A stretch of 48,677 bases of DNA from a virus. Positions 7,888-15,697 of this stretch are shown one piece after another. Position numbers and translations under genes: made by a program. Under the pieces are notes generated by a model. That model had not been told where the DNA came from. It was given only the letters and a program-made list of their open reading frames with translations, and ran no database searches. Within the stretch, counting starts at the first letter, position 1, and every line of letters starts with the position of its first letter. The DNA is taken from positions 1 to 48,677 of IMG/VR virus record IMGVR_UViG_3300044911_003254; one strand, given 5' to 3'.

Positions 7888-8572
7888 TTTTTCACTAGAA
7901 GCTACAATCGCCCCCAGCAGACCAGTAGGCAATAGAATCATTTTTGTGACAGTATCTGGAATCAGAGCCCTAGACGGCTCGGCTCTCAATGGTGCTGTAA
8001 CAACTCATTTCACTACAGCATTCTCGCCATTCTATTCTAATGTCATGCGTGTACGTTTAATTGCTGGAGAGTTCCTCACTGACGTTCCAGACGATACAGT
8101 CAATCAGCTAGTACAATATTTCTCTCGTCAAGCAGATCTAATGAACTTCTGTCCAGACGTAGCAGCTATCAATCCGACGACATATGCCAGCTACAGAAGC
8201 AGATGGGTTACAGCTTCAGTTATAGTTAGTCTTTTGTCTGGTAGCTCTATTAATGCAATGATGCAAAAGAGACTAGGCGATTTCATGGTCAAAAGAGACA
8301 AGGCAGCTCAGGACCTGTATAAGGGGCAGCTCGAAGAGCTCCGCCAGCTCACAGACATACTACAAGATGGGGGTTTCTATGGGCGCACTCTGGATGTGGC
8401 AGTGAAGGGGATTAACAACCCTGACACCCCTGATTTTGGACGCCTATGGGCTCGCCCCGAAAACTACACAGGACAAGTTATCCCCGCTGCGAACTCAAGA
8501 GGAGTATATGCTAGAAGCTCCGATGGAGCCGCTCAGAGACGTAGTAAGAAGAATTTCAGGGACAGATACTAA
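7880..8572 (+). CDS. Half Big_5 Ig domain fused to a helical head-tail connector-like protein
   Basis: A 230-residue protein. Its first 48 residues read as the second half of a Big_5 Ig-like domain: NRIIFVTVSGIRALDGSAL then TTHFTTAF, with no first half in this gene. The rest is mainly helical: MRVRLIAGEFLTDVPDDTV near residues 56-74, then helices rich in Ala, Gln, Met and Leu to about residue 165, and a basic, Arg-rich end. Short helical proteins in this position of tailed-phage genomes are usually head-tail adaptors sitting under the portal, and the ADLMNF and YRSRWVTASVIVSLLSG segments fit that style. GGAGAC is the ribosome site; the start overlaps the preceding gene by 8 bases and the end overlaps the next by one (TAATG). 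The Ig part pairs best with the truncated C-terminus of the 5913-6914 protein. Confidence 0.75.
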   Translation: MINFSLEATIAPSRPVGNRIIFVTVSGIRALDGSALNGAVTTHFTTAFSPFYSNVMRVRLIAGEFLTDVPDDTVNQLVQYFSRQADLMNFCPDVAAINPTTYASYRSRWVTASVIVSLLSGSSINAMMQKRLGDFMVKRDKAAQDLYKGQLEELRQLTDILQDGGFYGRTLDVAVKGINNPDTPDFGRLWARPENYTGQVIPAANSRGVYARSSDGAAQRRSKKNFRDRY

Positions 8573-9120
8573 TGAGATCCTTTCGCCCCTTCAGCAACAC
8601 AGCAGGCCGCTTAGAACTGGACCTCAGAAAAGAGCTCAACAAATTTATGTTTGGAGCTTCTGATGAACTAGGTAAGGGCGGCCTATTCATCTTACGCAAG
8701 ATGGATACAAGATCCGGAATTGTCTATCCAAATTCAGAAACAGATCTGATTGCATGTGAATGCAAAGATACCCCAGAGAATGAACCTGAAATTGATTATA
8801 GGTGTGACAAGTGCGATGGAGAGGGGTACTTATTCAAGGACATCATCGTCCCGGGCTACAAGACAAATAGATTCGAGTATCAAGACGTCGAGAAGTATAA
8901 GCAATGGGGAAAGCATACGATCTCAATGTCATTCTTCTACATTGAGTATTTTGATCCTGTCTCACACTATGATAAAGTTCTTGAACCCACAATTGATCTT
9001 GAGGGGAAGATTGTAACTCCAGTGGAAATTCTACAGTCGCATAATATCCATATGGCAGAACGTTTCCGAGGAGATCATGGCAGAACGGAATACTGGCGAT
9101 TAAGCTGTTTCTCAGAGTAA
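8572..9120 (+). CDS. Neck / head-closure protein with a four-cysteine zinc ribbon
   Basis: A 182-residue protein. It follows the layout of a head-closure (neck) family in which a beta-barrel is interrupted by a small zinc-binding loop: FILRKMDTRSG (residues 39-49), then Cys62-x-Cys64, then Cys78-x-x-Cys81 in a CDKCDGEGY segment, then a beta body with KTNRFEYQD and SMSFFYIEYFD. The GEGY after the last Cys resembles the GTGY/GTGF of related neck proteins. Zn binding is inferred from the four-cysteine spacing. It would sit between the portal-side adaptor (7880 gene) and the tail terminator (next gene). Start codon overlaps the preceding stop by one base. Confidence 0.75.
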   Translation: MRSFRPFSNTAGRLELDLRKELNKFMFGASDELGKGGLFILRKMDTRSGIVYPNSETDLIACECKDTPENEPEIDYRCDKCDGEGYLFKDIIVPGYKTNRFEYQDVEKYKQWGKHTISMSFFYIEYFDPVSHYDKVLEPTIDLEGKIVTPVEILQSHNIHMAERFRGDHGRTEYWRLSCFSE

Positions 9121-9167
9121 CTCTGAATACGGTACATTAACCTACTCAAATAGTTATTGGTAAAACA

Positions 9168-9854
9168 TTGGAAAATAAACAGATCCTTGAAGCATCAATT
9201 GATAATTATCTAGCCCAACTAACCAGTCAGGCTGCAGAAGAGGCACGTAGTCCTAGATTACGCTCTCCACTTCCTGCAACTGATATAGATGGGTTCTTTA
9301 GATTAGTAGGGCAAGCTTTGAAGCGTCAGCAAGAAATTGATGGCGCCAAGAAGGAAATCTTTTACACAGAAGAATTCCCCGAAAAAGATGATAATATCAA
9401 TGGTGAAGTCATCACTTATAGTGTAGTAAGTAGATTGCCTGGCACCTATGAAAGAAAAACAGTCGGAGCCGCGATGAATGAAGGAAATATTCGTCAAAGG
9501 CGAAAGATGTTAAGAGAATCAATCATAGATCCAGATCATCCAGGTTCTAACATCTACACATTCGGGCAATGGTTCGACAACAGAGTTGAATTTGATATCA
9601 TCGCCCAGAATAACAAAACCGCAAATCAACGGGCCCTTTGGTTCGAAGATTTTATAGATTCATGGACATGGTTCTTCGAAGCGAATGGCGTAAATCATAT
9701 CAGATACGAAGGGCGTGGCGCTGATGCAGTGATCACCCCCGAAAATAAGAAGATTGTCATCCGCCCCCTGATATATTATGTCCACACGGAAAAAGTAACA
9801 GTTGTTCGTGAACACACGCTTCGCAGCTTAATCGTTGCAAGTTCCCTTAGTTAA
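9168..9854 (+). CDS. Probable tail-completion (neck/terminator) protein
   Basis: A 228-residue protein. The best start is TTG at 9168; its ribosome site is poor, and the next in-frame ATG is far inside the protein, so the start is uncertain. The N-terminus is helical (ASIDNYLAQLTSQAAEEARS), the middle is beta (GEVITYSVVSRLPGTYERK), and a later block reads NRVEFDIIAQNNKTANQRAL then FEDFIDSWTWFFEANGV and IVIRPLIYYVHTEKVTVVRE. A beta strand, a helix beginning with A-N-x-R-A-L and a final strand with two aromatic residues is the usual plan of phage tail-terminator and tail-completion proteins. Its position just before the sheath gene fits. The 47-base gap upstream holds nothing recognisable. Assignment by plan and position, not by a diagnostic motif. 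Confidence 0.7.
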   Translation: MENKQILEASIDNYLAQLTSQAAEEARSPRLRSPLPATDIDGFFRLVGQALKRQQEIDGAKKEIFYTEEFPEKDDNINGEVITYSVVSRLPGTYERKTVGAAMNEGNIRQRRKMLRESIIDPDHPGSNIYTFGQWFDNRVEFDIIAQNNKTANQRALWFEDFIDSWTWFFEANGVNHIRYEGRGADAVITPENKKIVIRPLIYYVHTEKVTVVREHTLRSLIVASSLS

Positions 9855-9866
9855 GGAGTACTACTA

Positions 9867-12356
9867 ATGGCAGACAAGTTCCCAAATATTCCAGGTATCG
9901 TAGTAGGTATCCGCGACGGTAGCCTTCGTCCAGAAGCTCCGCCAGCAGGCCCTACTGTTGTCGTACTTGGCACAGCAAAGAAGGGTCCTTCTAAGAGCGA
10001 GACGAGAGTTGCTTCCGGAAGCTCTGCTCTATCAAGATTCGGGCTAAGCGGCACCCTCGGTCGTGGCCTTGTTGAGGTCTTCCAAGGGGGAGGCGATAAC
10101 GCTCTGGCGTTCCGTGTTCTCGCTACGAAGGGTAAGATCGAGCACATTGGAGATGTGACCGGAGCAGCAGGCTACACAGTTGAAACAGCTGCAGAAGGTT
10201 CGGATGCTCTGAGCAAGATCAGCGTTCTCTACGACAACGCTCTCGATCTTCTAAAGGTTTTCGATGCAGCTTCAGGCCAGCTCGTTTATTCTAACGATCC
10301 AGATGCTCCTGTCGACCTAGGTGTCGTAACTGTCACTGGAGAAAAGGCGCTCGATAATGCTTTTGGCTCCATTGGTTTGCAGGTCAAGGTTCTCGCTGAT
10401 GAAGCAGCCCAGATCTTCACAACCGATGATGGCGCCCCAACAGTCATAACTCTGACAGATGCCGCAACTAGGCTTGCTCTCTTGCAGCCACTATCTGCAA
10501 CGAATGCTTATGTTGTCCAGCTCCGTAAGTCTAATGGTGCTGTAATCGCAGAGCGTGCAGTCGAATCTTTCGACGCAACACAGAAGACAGTCACACTTGC
10601 AAGTGCGATTACGGTAAACGCAGGCAACTTCGCAGAAGCAGCAGATCACGAAGTTCGCTTTATCTCGACTGTAAAGCCTATCCGTGCAGACAAGATCCTT
10701 ACTAATAGAATTTATGCGAATAACGGAACGAACGTACAGCCGCTATTGGTCACCCCAGGCTCCGACTTTAACGGTCTGCCAAAGGTCGCCAATGACGAAG
10801 GTTGGACGGTTGACGTAACAAGCTCTGTTGGCGCTCTTGCAGTTGACGAAGTATCTCCTGCCAAGATGAATATGTACGAAGCGATGGAAGATGCTTTCAT
10901 GGCTTTGGAAGCTACAGATTTTTCGGTAATCGTAATGCCAGGTGTGTATGCTGACGACCCTGCTCTTGATGGCAGAACCACCGGTGCAACAGCACTTCCA
11001 GATGAGGCATTGGCAGATGTCACCGAAGTAAACACTATCGCGGGTTTCGCAGATCGCGTTGACGTGACCTTTGACGATGCTGGTGCTCGCACTACAGCAG
11101 TCACTGCTCTTGCAACAGGTGGACGTGGCGCATTCTGGGCAGTATTCACTACGGCTCAAGGTTCTGCCTTCGGCGATAACCTTACTGAGGGAGAACTGGT
11201 TCGTACGGCTCGTGTTCTTTCTTGGGAAGAAGATGCAGATGACGACACAGTTTTAAGACTCTTCTTCGACCGTGACGTAAGCTTCTCTGTTGATGACAAT
11301 GGCCTTGTGGTCGCTGCAGCAAGCCCAACAATGGCTGTATACCAAACAGATCAGCTCTTTTACCATCGTTCGGTAGAGGTTGACGGCAAGCTTCGCCACA
11401 TGTGGTACCCAGAAGCAACTGACGAAGATGGCTATACCTATCACGAAGTCAACTTCGCTTACCGTCTCGCTCAGTTCTGCCAAGAGATGACAGAGAACGA
11501 AGTCGCCATCAATGGTGTCATCGGTGTTCGTCCTCCTACAAACCATTTCAGTGCTGCTGCAATGGCTCAGTGGATTGGTAAATCTCCAGCCTTCATTGAG
11601 GGAGATGTCAGTGTAAACGGAACCGGTCTGCTTGGTAACAAGTTCGTGGCTGGCCTCTTGATGGAGGACAACTCACAGTTCGACCCAGGCTACAAGGCAA
11701 CTGAGACTGGAGATCTTGATGATGATGAGATTTTGCTCGACGGTAACGACTTCGAGATTGATATGGGTAAGTTCTTGAGCACAGTAGCTTCATGGCCGAT
11801 TTTGAGCAATGATGCTGATACTTCAGGACTAGGCTATATCAACTCTGGCGCTGCTCTTTATGCTGGTTTGCTCGCTGGACTCCCATCGTGGAGAGGCGCT
11901 ACAGCTAAGTTCATCGGTGGCCGTGGAATCAGACTCCCAATGAAGCTCGCAAAGCGTCATCAGGATTCTTTGGCAAAAGCACGTTATGTTGTGTTCGACC
12001 AGCGTCCAGAAGGCGTAATTGTAGTAGACGCACCGTCTTCTGCCCTGCCAACTTCTGACTTCACACGTAACATGACAGTGAGATTGGTTTCTGAAGCGGT
12101 TAAGATCTGCCGCGATGTGTCTCGTCCGTTCCTTGGTGACCCACTTAGTGGGATCAAGAAGGCCGGTCTCGAGACAGCCCTCAAGAAGGGCCTATCGGAT
12201 CTGCAGAGAGCTTCTGGTGGTGCCCTAGAGGCATTCAATCTAGCTCTGACGCAGACTGCGCTAGACAAGATTCGTGGCACTGCAAAGTTAACCCTAACGT
12301 TACAGGTCATCAACGAACTACGTAAGATCACTGTAGACGTTGCTCTAGCTCAGTAA
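9867..12356 (+). CDS. Tail sheath protein
   Basis: An 829-residue sheath protein; contraction of this layer drives the tube through the cell envelope. The N-terminus has the usual insertion strand and opening of sheath proteins (PGIVVGIRDGSLRPEAPPAG, then TVVVLGTAKKGP), and the C-terminal 140 residues carry the conserved sheath core: YVVFDQRPEGVIVVDAPSSA, MTVRLVSEAVKICRDVSRPF, LSDLQRASGGAL and a final strand LTLTLQVINELRKITVDVAL. It is longer than many sheaths; residues about 90-330 and 380-500 look like added beta domains on the outer surface. AAGGAG precedes the ATG and the codon bias is strong. No terminator separates it from the tube gene 12 bases downstream, so both are made from one abundant transcript. 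Confidence 0.92.
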   Translation: MADKFPNIPGIVVGIRDGSLRPEAPPAGPTVVVLGTAKKGPSKSETRVASGSSALSRFGLSGTLGRGLVEVFQGGGDNALAFRVLATKGKIEHIGDVTGAAGYTVETAAEGSDALSKISVLYDNALDLLKVFDAASGQLVYSNDPDAPVDLGVVTVTGEKALDNAFGSIGLQVKVLADEAAQIFTTDDGAPTVITLTDAATRLALLQPLSATNAYVVQLRKSNGAVIAERAVESFDATQKTVTLASAITVNAGNFAEAADHEVRFISTVKPIRADKILTNRIYANNGTNVQPLLVTPGSDFNGLPKVANDEGWTVDVTSSVGALAVDEVSPAKMNMYEAMEDAFMALEATDFSVIVMPGVYADDPALDGRTTGATALPDEALADVTEVNTIAGFADRVDVTFDDAGARTTAVTALATGGRGAFWAVFTTAQGSAFGDNLTEGELVRTARVLSWEEDADDDTVLRLFFDRDVSFSVDDNGLVVAAASPTMAVYQTDQLFYHRSVEVDGKLRHMWYPEATDEDGYTYHEVNFAYRLAQFCQEMTENEVAINGVIGVRPPTNHFSAAAMAQWIGKSPAFIEGDVSVNGTGLLGNKFVAGLLMEDNSQFDPGYKATETGDLDDDEILLDGNDFEIDMGKFLSTVASWPILSNDADTSGLGYINSGAALYAGLLAGLPSWRGATAKFIGGRGIRLPMKLAKRHQDSLAKARYVVFDQRPEGVIVVDAPSSALPTSDFTRNMTVRLVSEAVKICRDVSRPFLGDPLSGIKKAGLETALKKGLSDLQRASGGALEAFNLALTQTALDKIRGTAKLTLTLQVINELRKITVDVALAQ

Positions 12357-12368
12357 GGAGTTTAGTCA

Positions 12369-13013
12369 ATGGCAAATCCGCAACTCAGCAGCCAGTTTAT
12401 CAGATCATACAATAGCTTCGGCGGTGTTGATATTCGTGCTGTATTCGGCAACAAAGTAATCGGAACGCTCCAGGGTATCTCCTGGAGCGTAACCCGTGAG
12501 AAGGCCCCAATCTATACGATGGGTGACCCTGATCCTCGAGCATTCGCTAGGGGAAAGCGTGGTATCGCTGGCTCGCTAGTATTCATCCAGTTCGACAGAC
12601 ATGCCCTTCTCCATGAAATGGAGTCGGCTAAGTTCTGGGCCGATAAGGATAGCTTGCGACCAGACGGCCTAGACGATGGCACCATTTCCGCCCTTGACCC
12701 AAACTCGGGGAACAGCCCAAGTGCAACTGCCTTCCAAGCAGAGACAAACTTCGGTTCAAGTCCTCGTGACGATCAGACTGCGGTTAAGCCTTGGTTCTCA
12801 GACCAAATTCCACCATTCGATATTACACTTGCAGCAGCCAATGAGTATGGTGCGGCAGCAACAATGCGTATCTACGGTGTAGAAATTCTGAACGAAGGTT
12901 CGGGTGTTTCTATCGATGACATCGTCCTCGAGCACCAGATGACATTCGTCTGTCGTACAATCGACCCATGGCGTACAGCGAAGCAGGCCTTCGTAGATCC
13001 AAACAGTGTCTAA
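12369..13013 (+). CDS. Main tail tube protein
   Basis: A 214-residue protein in the classic slot directly after the sheath. It has the motifs of a tube-type beta-barrel subunit: FIRSYNSFGGVDIRAVFGNK at the start, GTLQGISWSVTREKAPIYTMG, then GKRGIAGSLVFIQFDRHAL, PPFDITLAAANEYGAAATMRIYGVEIL and a final strand near TFVCRTIDPW. The gene at 13103 is a paralogue with the same order of motifs. Strong codon bias, a ribosome site (AAGGAG) and a terminator straight behind the gene argue that this copy is the abundant one that builds the tube, with the paralogues used once per tail. Segment 95-140 (DSLRPDGLDD, SPRDDQTAVKP) is extra compared with the paralogue and may form a surface loop. Confidence 0.85.
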   Translation: MANPQLSSQFIRSYNSFGGVDIRAVFGNKVIGTLQGISWSVTREKAPIYTMGDPDPRAFARGKRGIAGSLVFIQFDRHALLHEMESAKFWADKDSLRPDGLDDGTISALDPNSGNSPSATAFQAETNFGSSPRDDQTAVKPWFSDQIPPFDITLAAANEYGAAATMRIYGVEILNEGSGVSIDDIVLEHQMTFVCRTIDPWRTAKQAFVDPNSV

Positions 13014-13024
13014 ACAAACTGTTT
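13001..13024. repeat. Inverted repeat at the end of the tube gene
   Basis: AAACAGT at 13001-13007 pairs with ACTGTTT at 13018-13024 across 10 bases. It spans the tube stop codon and overlaps the first base of a TTGACA box. It has no T-run, so it is more likely an operator or mRNA 3' structure than a terminator. Confidence 0.35.
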
Positions 13025-13049
13025 GACATATAAAAGGATCTTCTGTAAT
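13023..13049 (+). promoter_or_regulatory. Possible promoter with perfect TTGACA
   Basis: TTGACA at 13023-13028 is followed after 15 bases by TGTAAT at 13044-13049. Spacing is short of the ideal 17. The element also contains GACATATAAAA, which partly matches GACATATAC at 1959-1967. The terminator at 13052 lies at the expected transcription start, so a transcript from here would begin inside that hairpin and read into the paralogue genes. Confidence 0.35.
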
Positions 13050-13051
13050 TG

Positions 13052-13087
13052 AAAAGGGGAGTTTCCTGACGGGAGCTCCCCTTTTTC
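13052..13087 (+). terminator. Intrinsic terminator after the tube gene
   Basis: AAAAGGGGAG at 13052-13061 pairs with CTCCCCTTTT at 13076-13085 and a T-tract continues to 13087. Its core stem is shared with the 5445 terminator. It would separate the abundant sheath and tube transcript from low-copy tail genes. Confidence 0.88.
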
Positions 13088-13102
13088 TTTTCTGGAGATT
13101 CA

Positions 13103-13765
13103 ATGGCCGACCTAACCTATAAAGAGAGCATCTTCTCACAGTCATACAACTCATACGCGGGTACAGATATCCGCGCTATGATATCTATGCCAGCGGCAAA
13201 TGGGCAGGATCCCATTTTCAAAGTCTTAGGAAACCTACAGACAATCTCATATAGCATCTTCCGTGAAAAGTACCCTGTGCGTGCCCTCGGCCACGTCGGG
13301 GAAAAGGGTCGTACTCGTGGCACTCGTACCATCGCTGGTTCGATGGTCTTTACTGTATTCGATAGACACGTTCTTTTTGATTTGCTTAGAAGAAATCCAG
13401 GGGATGTGAATTCAAATGCCGTAACTCCCACAAGCCTGGCGGACCTATCGTATGTAATGGTAGACCAATTGCCTCAGTTCGACATCGTTATCCATTTTGC
13501 TAATGAATATGGGTATGCCTCCGAGTTAGTAATCTTCGGAGTGGAAATTTCTGCTGAAGGTCAGGTCATGTCAGTAGAAGACCTTATCACGGAAAACACA
13601 GTACAGTATACAGCAACTCATATGGCCTTAATGCGTCCAGGTGGGTATACTTCTCCGCTATCACAACCTTCCGAACCTGTTGAAAACTTCACATCATTAA
13701 TGAACCGAGAAGCCTCTCCAGCAATGCAAGAGCTAATCCGCAAAACACGTAATCCATATAGGTAA
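13103..13765 (+). CDS. Tube-like paralogue, probable tube-end or hub-adaptor protein
   Basis: A 220-residue protein homologous to the main tube protein. Shared landmarks in the same order: SQSYNSYAGTDIRAMI versus IRSYNSFGGVDIRAVF, LGNLQTISYSIFREK versus IGTLQGISWSVTREK, TRTIAGSMVFTVFDRHVLFD versus KRGIAGSLVFIQFDRHALLH, and DQLPQFDIVIHFANEYGYAS versus DQIPPFDITLAAANEYGAAA. It lacks the inserted loop of the main tube protein and has an extra C-terminal tail (TSPLSQPSEPVENFTS). It lies behind the terminator, so it is likely made at lower level. Tailed phages with contractile tails often use tube-fold paralogues to join the tube to the hub or cap; that is the role I infer. Confidence 0.8.
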   Translation: MADLTYKESIFSQSYNSYAGTDIRAMISMPAANGQDPIFKVLGNLQTISYSIFREKYPVRALGHVGEKGRTRGTRTIAGSMVFTVFDRHVLFDLLRRNPGDVNSNAVTPTSLADLSYVMVDQLPQFDIVIHFANEYGYASELVIFGVEISAEGQVMSVEDLITENTVQYTATHMALMRPGGYTSPLSQPSEPVENFTSLMNREASPAMQELIRKTRNPYR

Positions 13766-13770
13766 GATAA

Positions 13771-15009
13771 ATGGCATTAGATCAAGCAACTAGAGATAGA
13801 ATTTCAGGGGATAGCGATACGATGCAGAGGAACTCCGACGCATGGTCTAGAGTCCCCGAGGGTACTCAACTGCCAAGCGGACGGGTATTTAGTCGTAACG
13901 TCACAAATGGGTTCACTATCAATACGACTACAGAGCAGGCGTTGGCGGATGATAGATGGGTGCAGCAGAATTACGGGAATCAATCTGGCGGCGGTACTGT
14001 AAATAGACAAGCGGCTACTCGTATTCCATCGGAGCAACAGTCCCAGCAGCCACCTGCCCCTCCAGCAAAAACAGTAAGCCGAGATGACCCCCGTCGCCCA
14101 AAAGCTGAAGAAGTTCAAGACCTTGACGCTGCACTTGCAGGACTAGGGCCGCCAACAAATCCAGCAGTTGATGATATTACCCTAGCTCAGGTCAGGGCCA
14201 TCTCAGACCCTGCACAAGCATTATGGAATTCTGGCGGGCTTAGAACACTGATGCTCGAGCAAGAAGAAAGGCGCAAGGCCGAGCTCGAAGCAGAAAAGCG
14301 GAGAAACGCAGCCAAGACTGCAAGTAAATATATCCCTCAATATTACAGTGGGACACAGGCTCAGATATACTTTGATGATGTGTTGATAGACGAAATCGTC
14401 CAGATCCAATATTCAACAGCAACTAATAAGATGCCAATCTATGGATACGCCTCCGAGCTATTCGACACAGTGGCCAGCGGCAACCTCTTGGTGCAGGGGA
14501 ATTTCGTAATCAACTTTGTTGAGGCAGGTTATTTGGCAATCATTGCTGCTGCAATGCTAGAGAAGAAGTTTGGGGTAAATGCAATCGGGAGACGCTCACA
14601 GCGCAAGTGGGTCAGCGAGGAGCGCAGAAGCGCACCAAACTCAATACTTCAGGTCTCCACAAGCCCCACGAGCATTCTCACCCCTGGTTCATATCTAAGT
14701 AACCAGGCTATAAACCAAGTACGTGGGCTTGGGAATAAGGAATTCAGGGCATTAGCGAGAGAAGCAAACATAAACAAACTCAGTCAATCAAACCAATTCT
14801 CTGGAATTCCCCAAGGATATAACACACGTTTTGACCTGATGGCTCCATTCGATATCTACGCAGTCTTCGGAGATTACACAGATCCGGAAGCAGATCACAC
14901 AGTCCGCAAGCTAAAGAATGTCTACTTGACAGGACAGGCACAAACGATTATATCTAGTGGAGAACCTGTCGGCGAGGTCTATAATTTCATATGTCGGACG
15001 ATTGAATAA
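13771..15009 (+). CDS. Third tube-fold protein with a long flexible N-terminus
   Basis: A 412-residue protein. Residues 1-185 are low-complexity and polar, with Gln/Pro-rich stretches (EQQSQQPPAPPAK) and a basic helical end (EERRKAELEAEKRRNAA). From residue 190 a tube-like fold appears: AQIYFDDVLIDEIVQIQYST, NKMPIYGYASELFDTVASG, LVQGNFVINFVEAGYLAI, then FDIYAVFGDYTDPEA, RKLKNVYLTGQAQTIIS and a final strand GEVYNFICRTIE. The order resembles that of the two preceding tube paralogues but similarity is low. Probably a baseplate or tube-junction component. The stop overlaps the next gene by one base (TAATG), and the last 30 bases are partly repeated at the end of that gene (see the repeat entries). 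Confidence 0.75.
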   Translation: MALDQATRDRISGDSDTMQRNSDAWSRVPEGTQLPSGRVFSRNVTNGFTINTTTEQALADDRWVQQNYGNQSGGGTVNRQAATRIPSEQQSQQPPAPPAKTVSRDDPRRPKAEEVQDLDAALAGLGPPTNPAVDDITLAQVRAISDPAQALWNSGGLRTLMLEQEERRKAELEAEKRRNAAKTASKYIPQYYSGTQAQIYFDDVLIDEIVQIQYSTATNKMPIYGYASELFDTVASGNLLVQGNFVINFVEAGYLAIIAAAMLEKKFGVNAIGRRSQRKWVSEERRSAPNSILQVSTSPTSILTPGSYLSNQAINQVRGLGNKEFRALAREANINKLSQSNQFSGIPQGYNTRFDLMAPFDIYAVFGDYTDPEADHTVRKLKNVYLTGQAQTIISSGEPVGEVYNFICRTIE

Positions 15010-15010
15010 T
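14981..15010 (+). repeat. Left copy of a 30-base imperfect direct repeat flanking the HNH gene
   Basis: Bases 14981-15010 match 15661-15690 at 22 of 30 positions by eye, with no gap and in the same codon register, ending in the identical ATTGAATAA. It encodes YNFICRTIE plus stop, the end of the third tube-fold gene. Confidence 0.65.
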
Positions 15011-15689
15011 GGAAGATGTTAAGAAGATCTTAGAAAAGACAAGAAGTTATAAACTAACTTCTGAACAAACGGGTGTATCTGTAAAGAACTTAACTTCATG
15101 GAATCATCGACATTGGCACATCCAGATTACACCATGGCCCGAAGATAGAGTTCTAATGTTAACGACAAAATTCGCAACAACATCTGACAAGATGCTCGCT
15201 GGCGAACTCGGGCTATCCGACAGGCAAATCCAATCGAAAGCACGACAGTTGGGCCTCTATAAAACAGAGGGCTATTTAGATATCCTCCGTCAAGAAACAG
15301 CGAAAAATATTGCCTCAGGACCTCAGAGACACCAGTCAGAGCCAGGACAAGGACCTCCAACTAAATTTGGTCCTGAGCATCAGAATTGGATAGCAGACCG
15401 GAGCAAAGTCAAGGGACCTAGACGTAAACAATATAGGTTCTCAGTGGTGACAGCACGGCAGGTAGATTCAGAACAGCTGGGATATTGTAATAGATGTGAT
15501 ACTCTTATAGAGACAAGAAAGGAATTTGATCATATAATTCCAGTAGCAATTGGCGGCTCTAGTCTTAGAGAAAATTGTCAGATGCTATGTCAACCATGTC
15601 ATCTAGTAAAGACAAAGCAAGAACGCCAACTCACATACAACTATAACCCAATGTATAAAGACAATTTTATAGCAAGGACAATTGAATAA
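15009..15689 (+). CDS. HNH homing-type endonuclease
   Basis: A 226-residue free-standing HNH nuclease. The C-terminal HNH core is clear: Cys160-x-x-Cys163, then DHIIPVAIGG with Asp174-His175, Asn189, and LCQPCH with Cys194, Cys197 and His198 for zinc and catalysis. Before it are two predicted helix-turn-helix units, LTSEQTGVSVKNLTSW (residues 16-31) and DKMLAGELGLSDRQIQSKAR (60-79), the kind used by homing endonucleases to read their target. The gene sits between structural genes, overlaps the tube-fold gene by one base, and its last nine residues (DNFIARTIE) imitate the end of that gene (YNFICRTIE). This looks like a mobile gene inserted cleanly at the end of a conserved phage gene. The expected target is the matching site in related phages that lack it. 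Confidence 0.88.
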   Translation: MEDVKKILEKTRSYKLTSEQTGVSVKNLTSWNHRHWHIQITPWPEDRVLMLTTKFATTSDKMLAGELGLSDRQIQSKARQLGLYKTEGYLDILRQETAKNIASGPQRHQSEPGQGPPTKFGPEHQNWIADRSKVKGPRRKQYRFSVVTARQVDSEQLGYCNRCDTLIETRKEFDHIIPVAIGGSSLRENCQMLCQPCHLVKTKQERQLTYNYNPMYKDNFIARTIE

Positions 15690-15690
15690 G
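15661..15690 (+). repeat. Right copy of the 30-base imperfect direct repeat flanking the HNH gene
   Basis: See the left copy at 14981-15010. Here the repeat encodes DNFIARTIE plus stop, the end of the HNH nuclease. The following bases AAGGA serve as ribosome site for the next gene. Confidence 0.65.
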
Positions 15691-15697
15691 GATGCCA

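Noticed and set aside
10712-11159. Two long minus-strand open frames inside the sheath gene
   Set aside because: They lie opposite a clear sheath gene, have no ribosome site, and their translations are Ser/Ala/Thr- or Cys-rich shadows of biased sheath codons.
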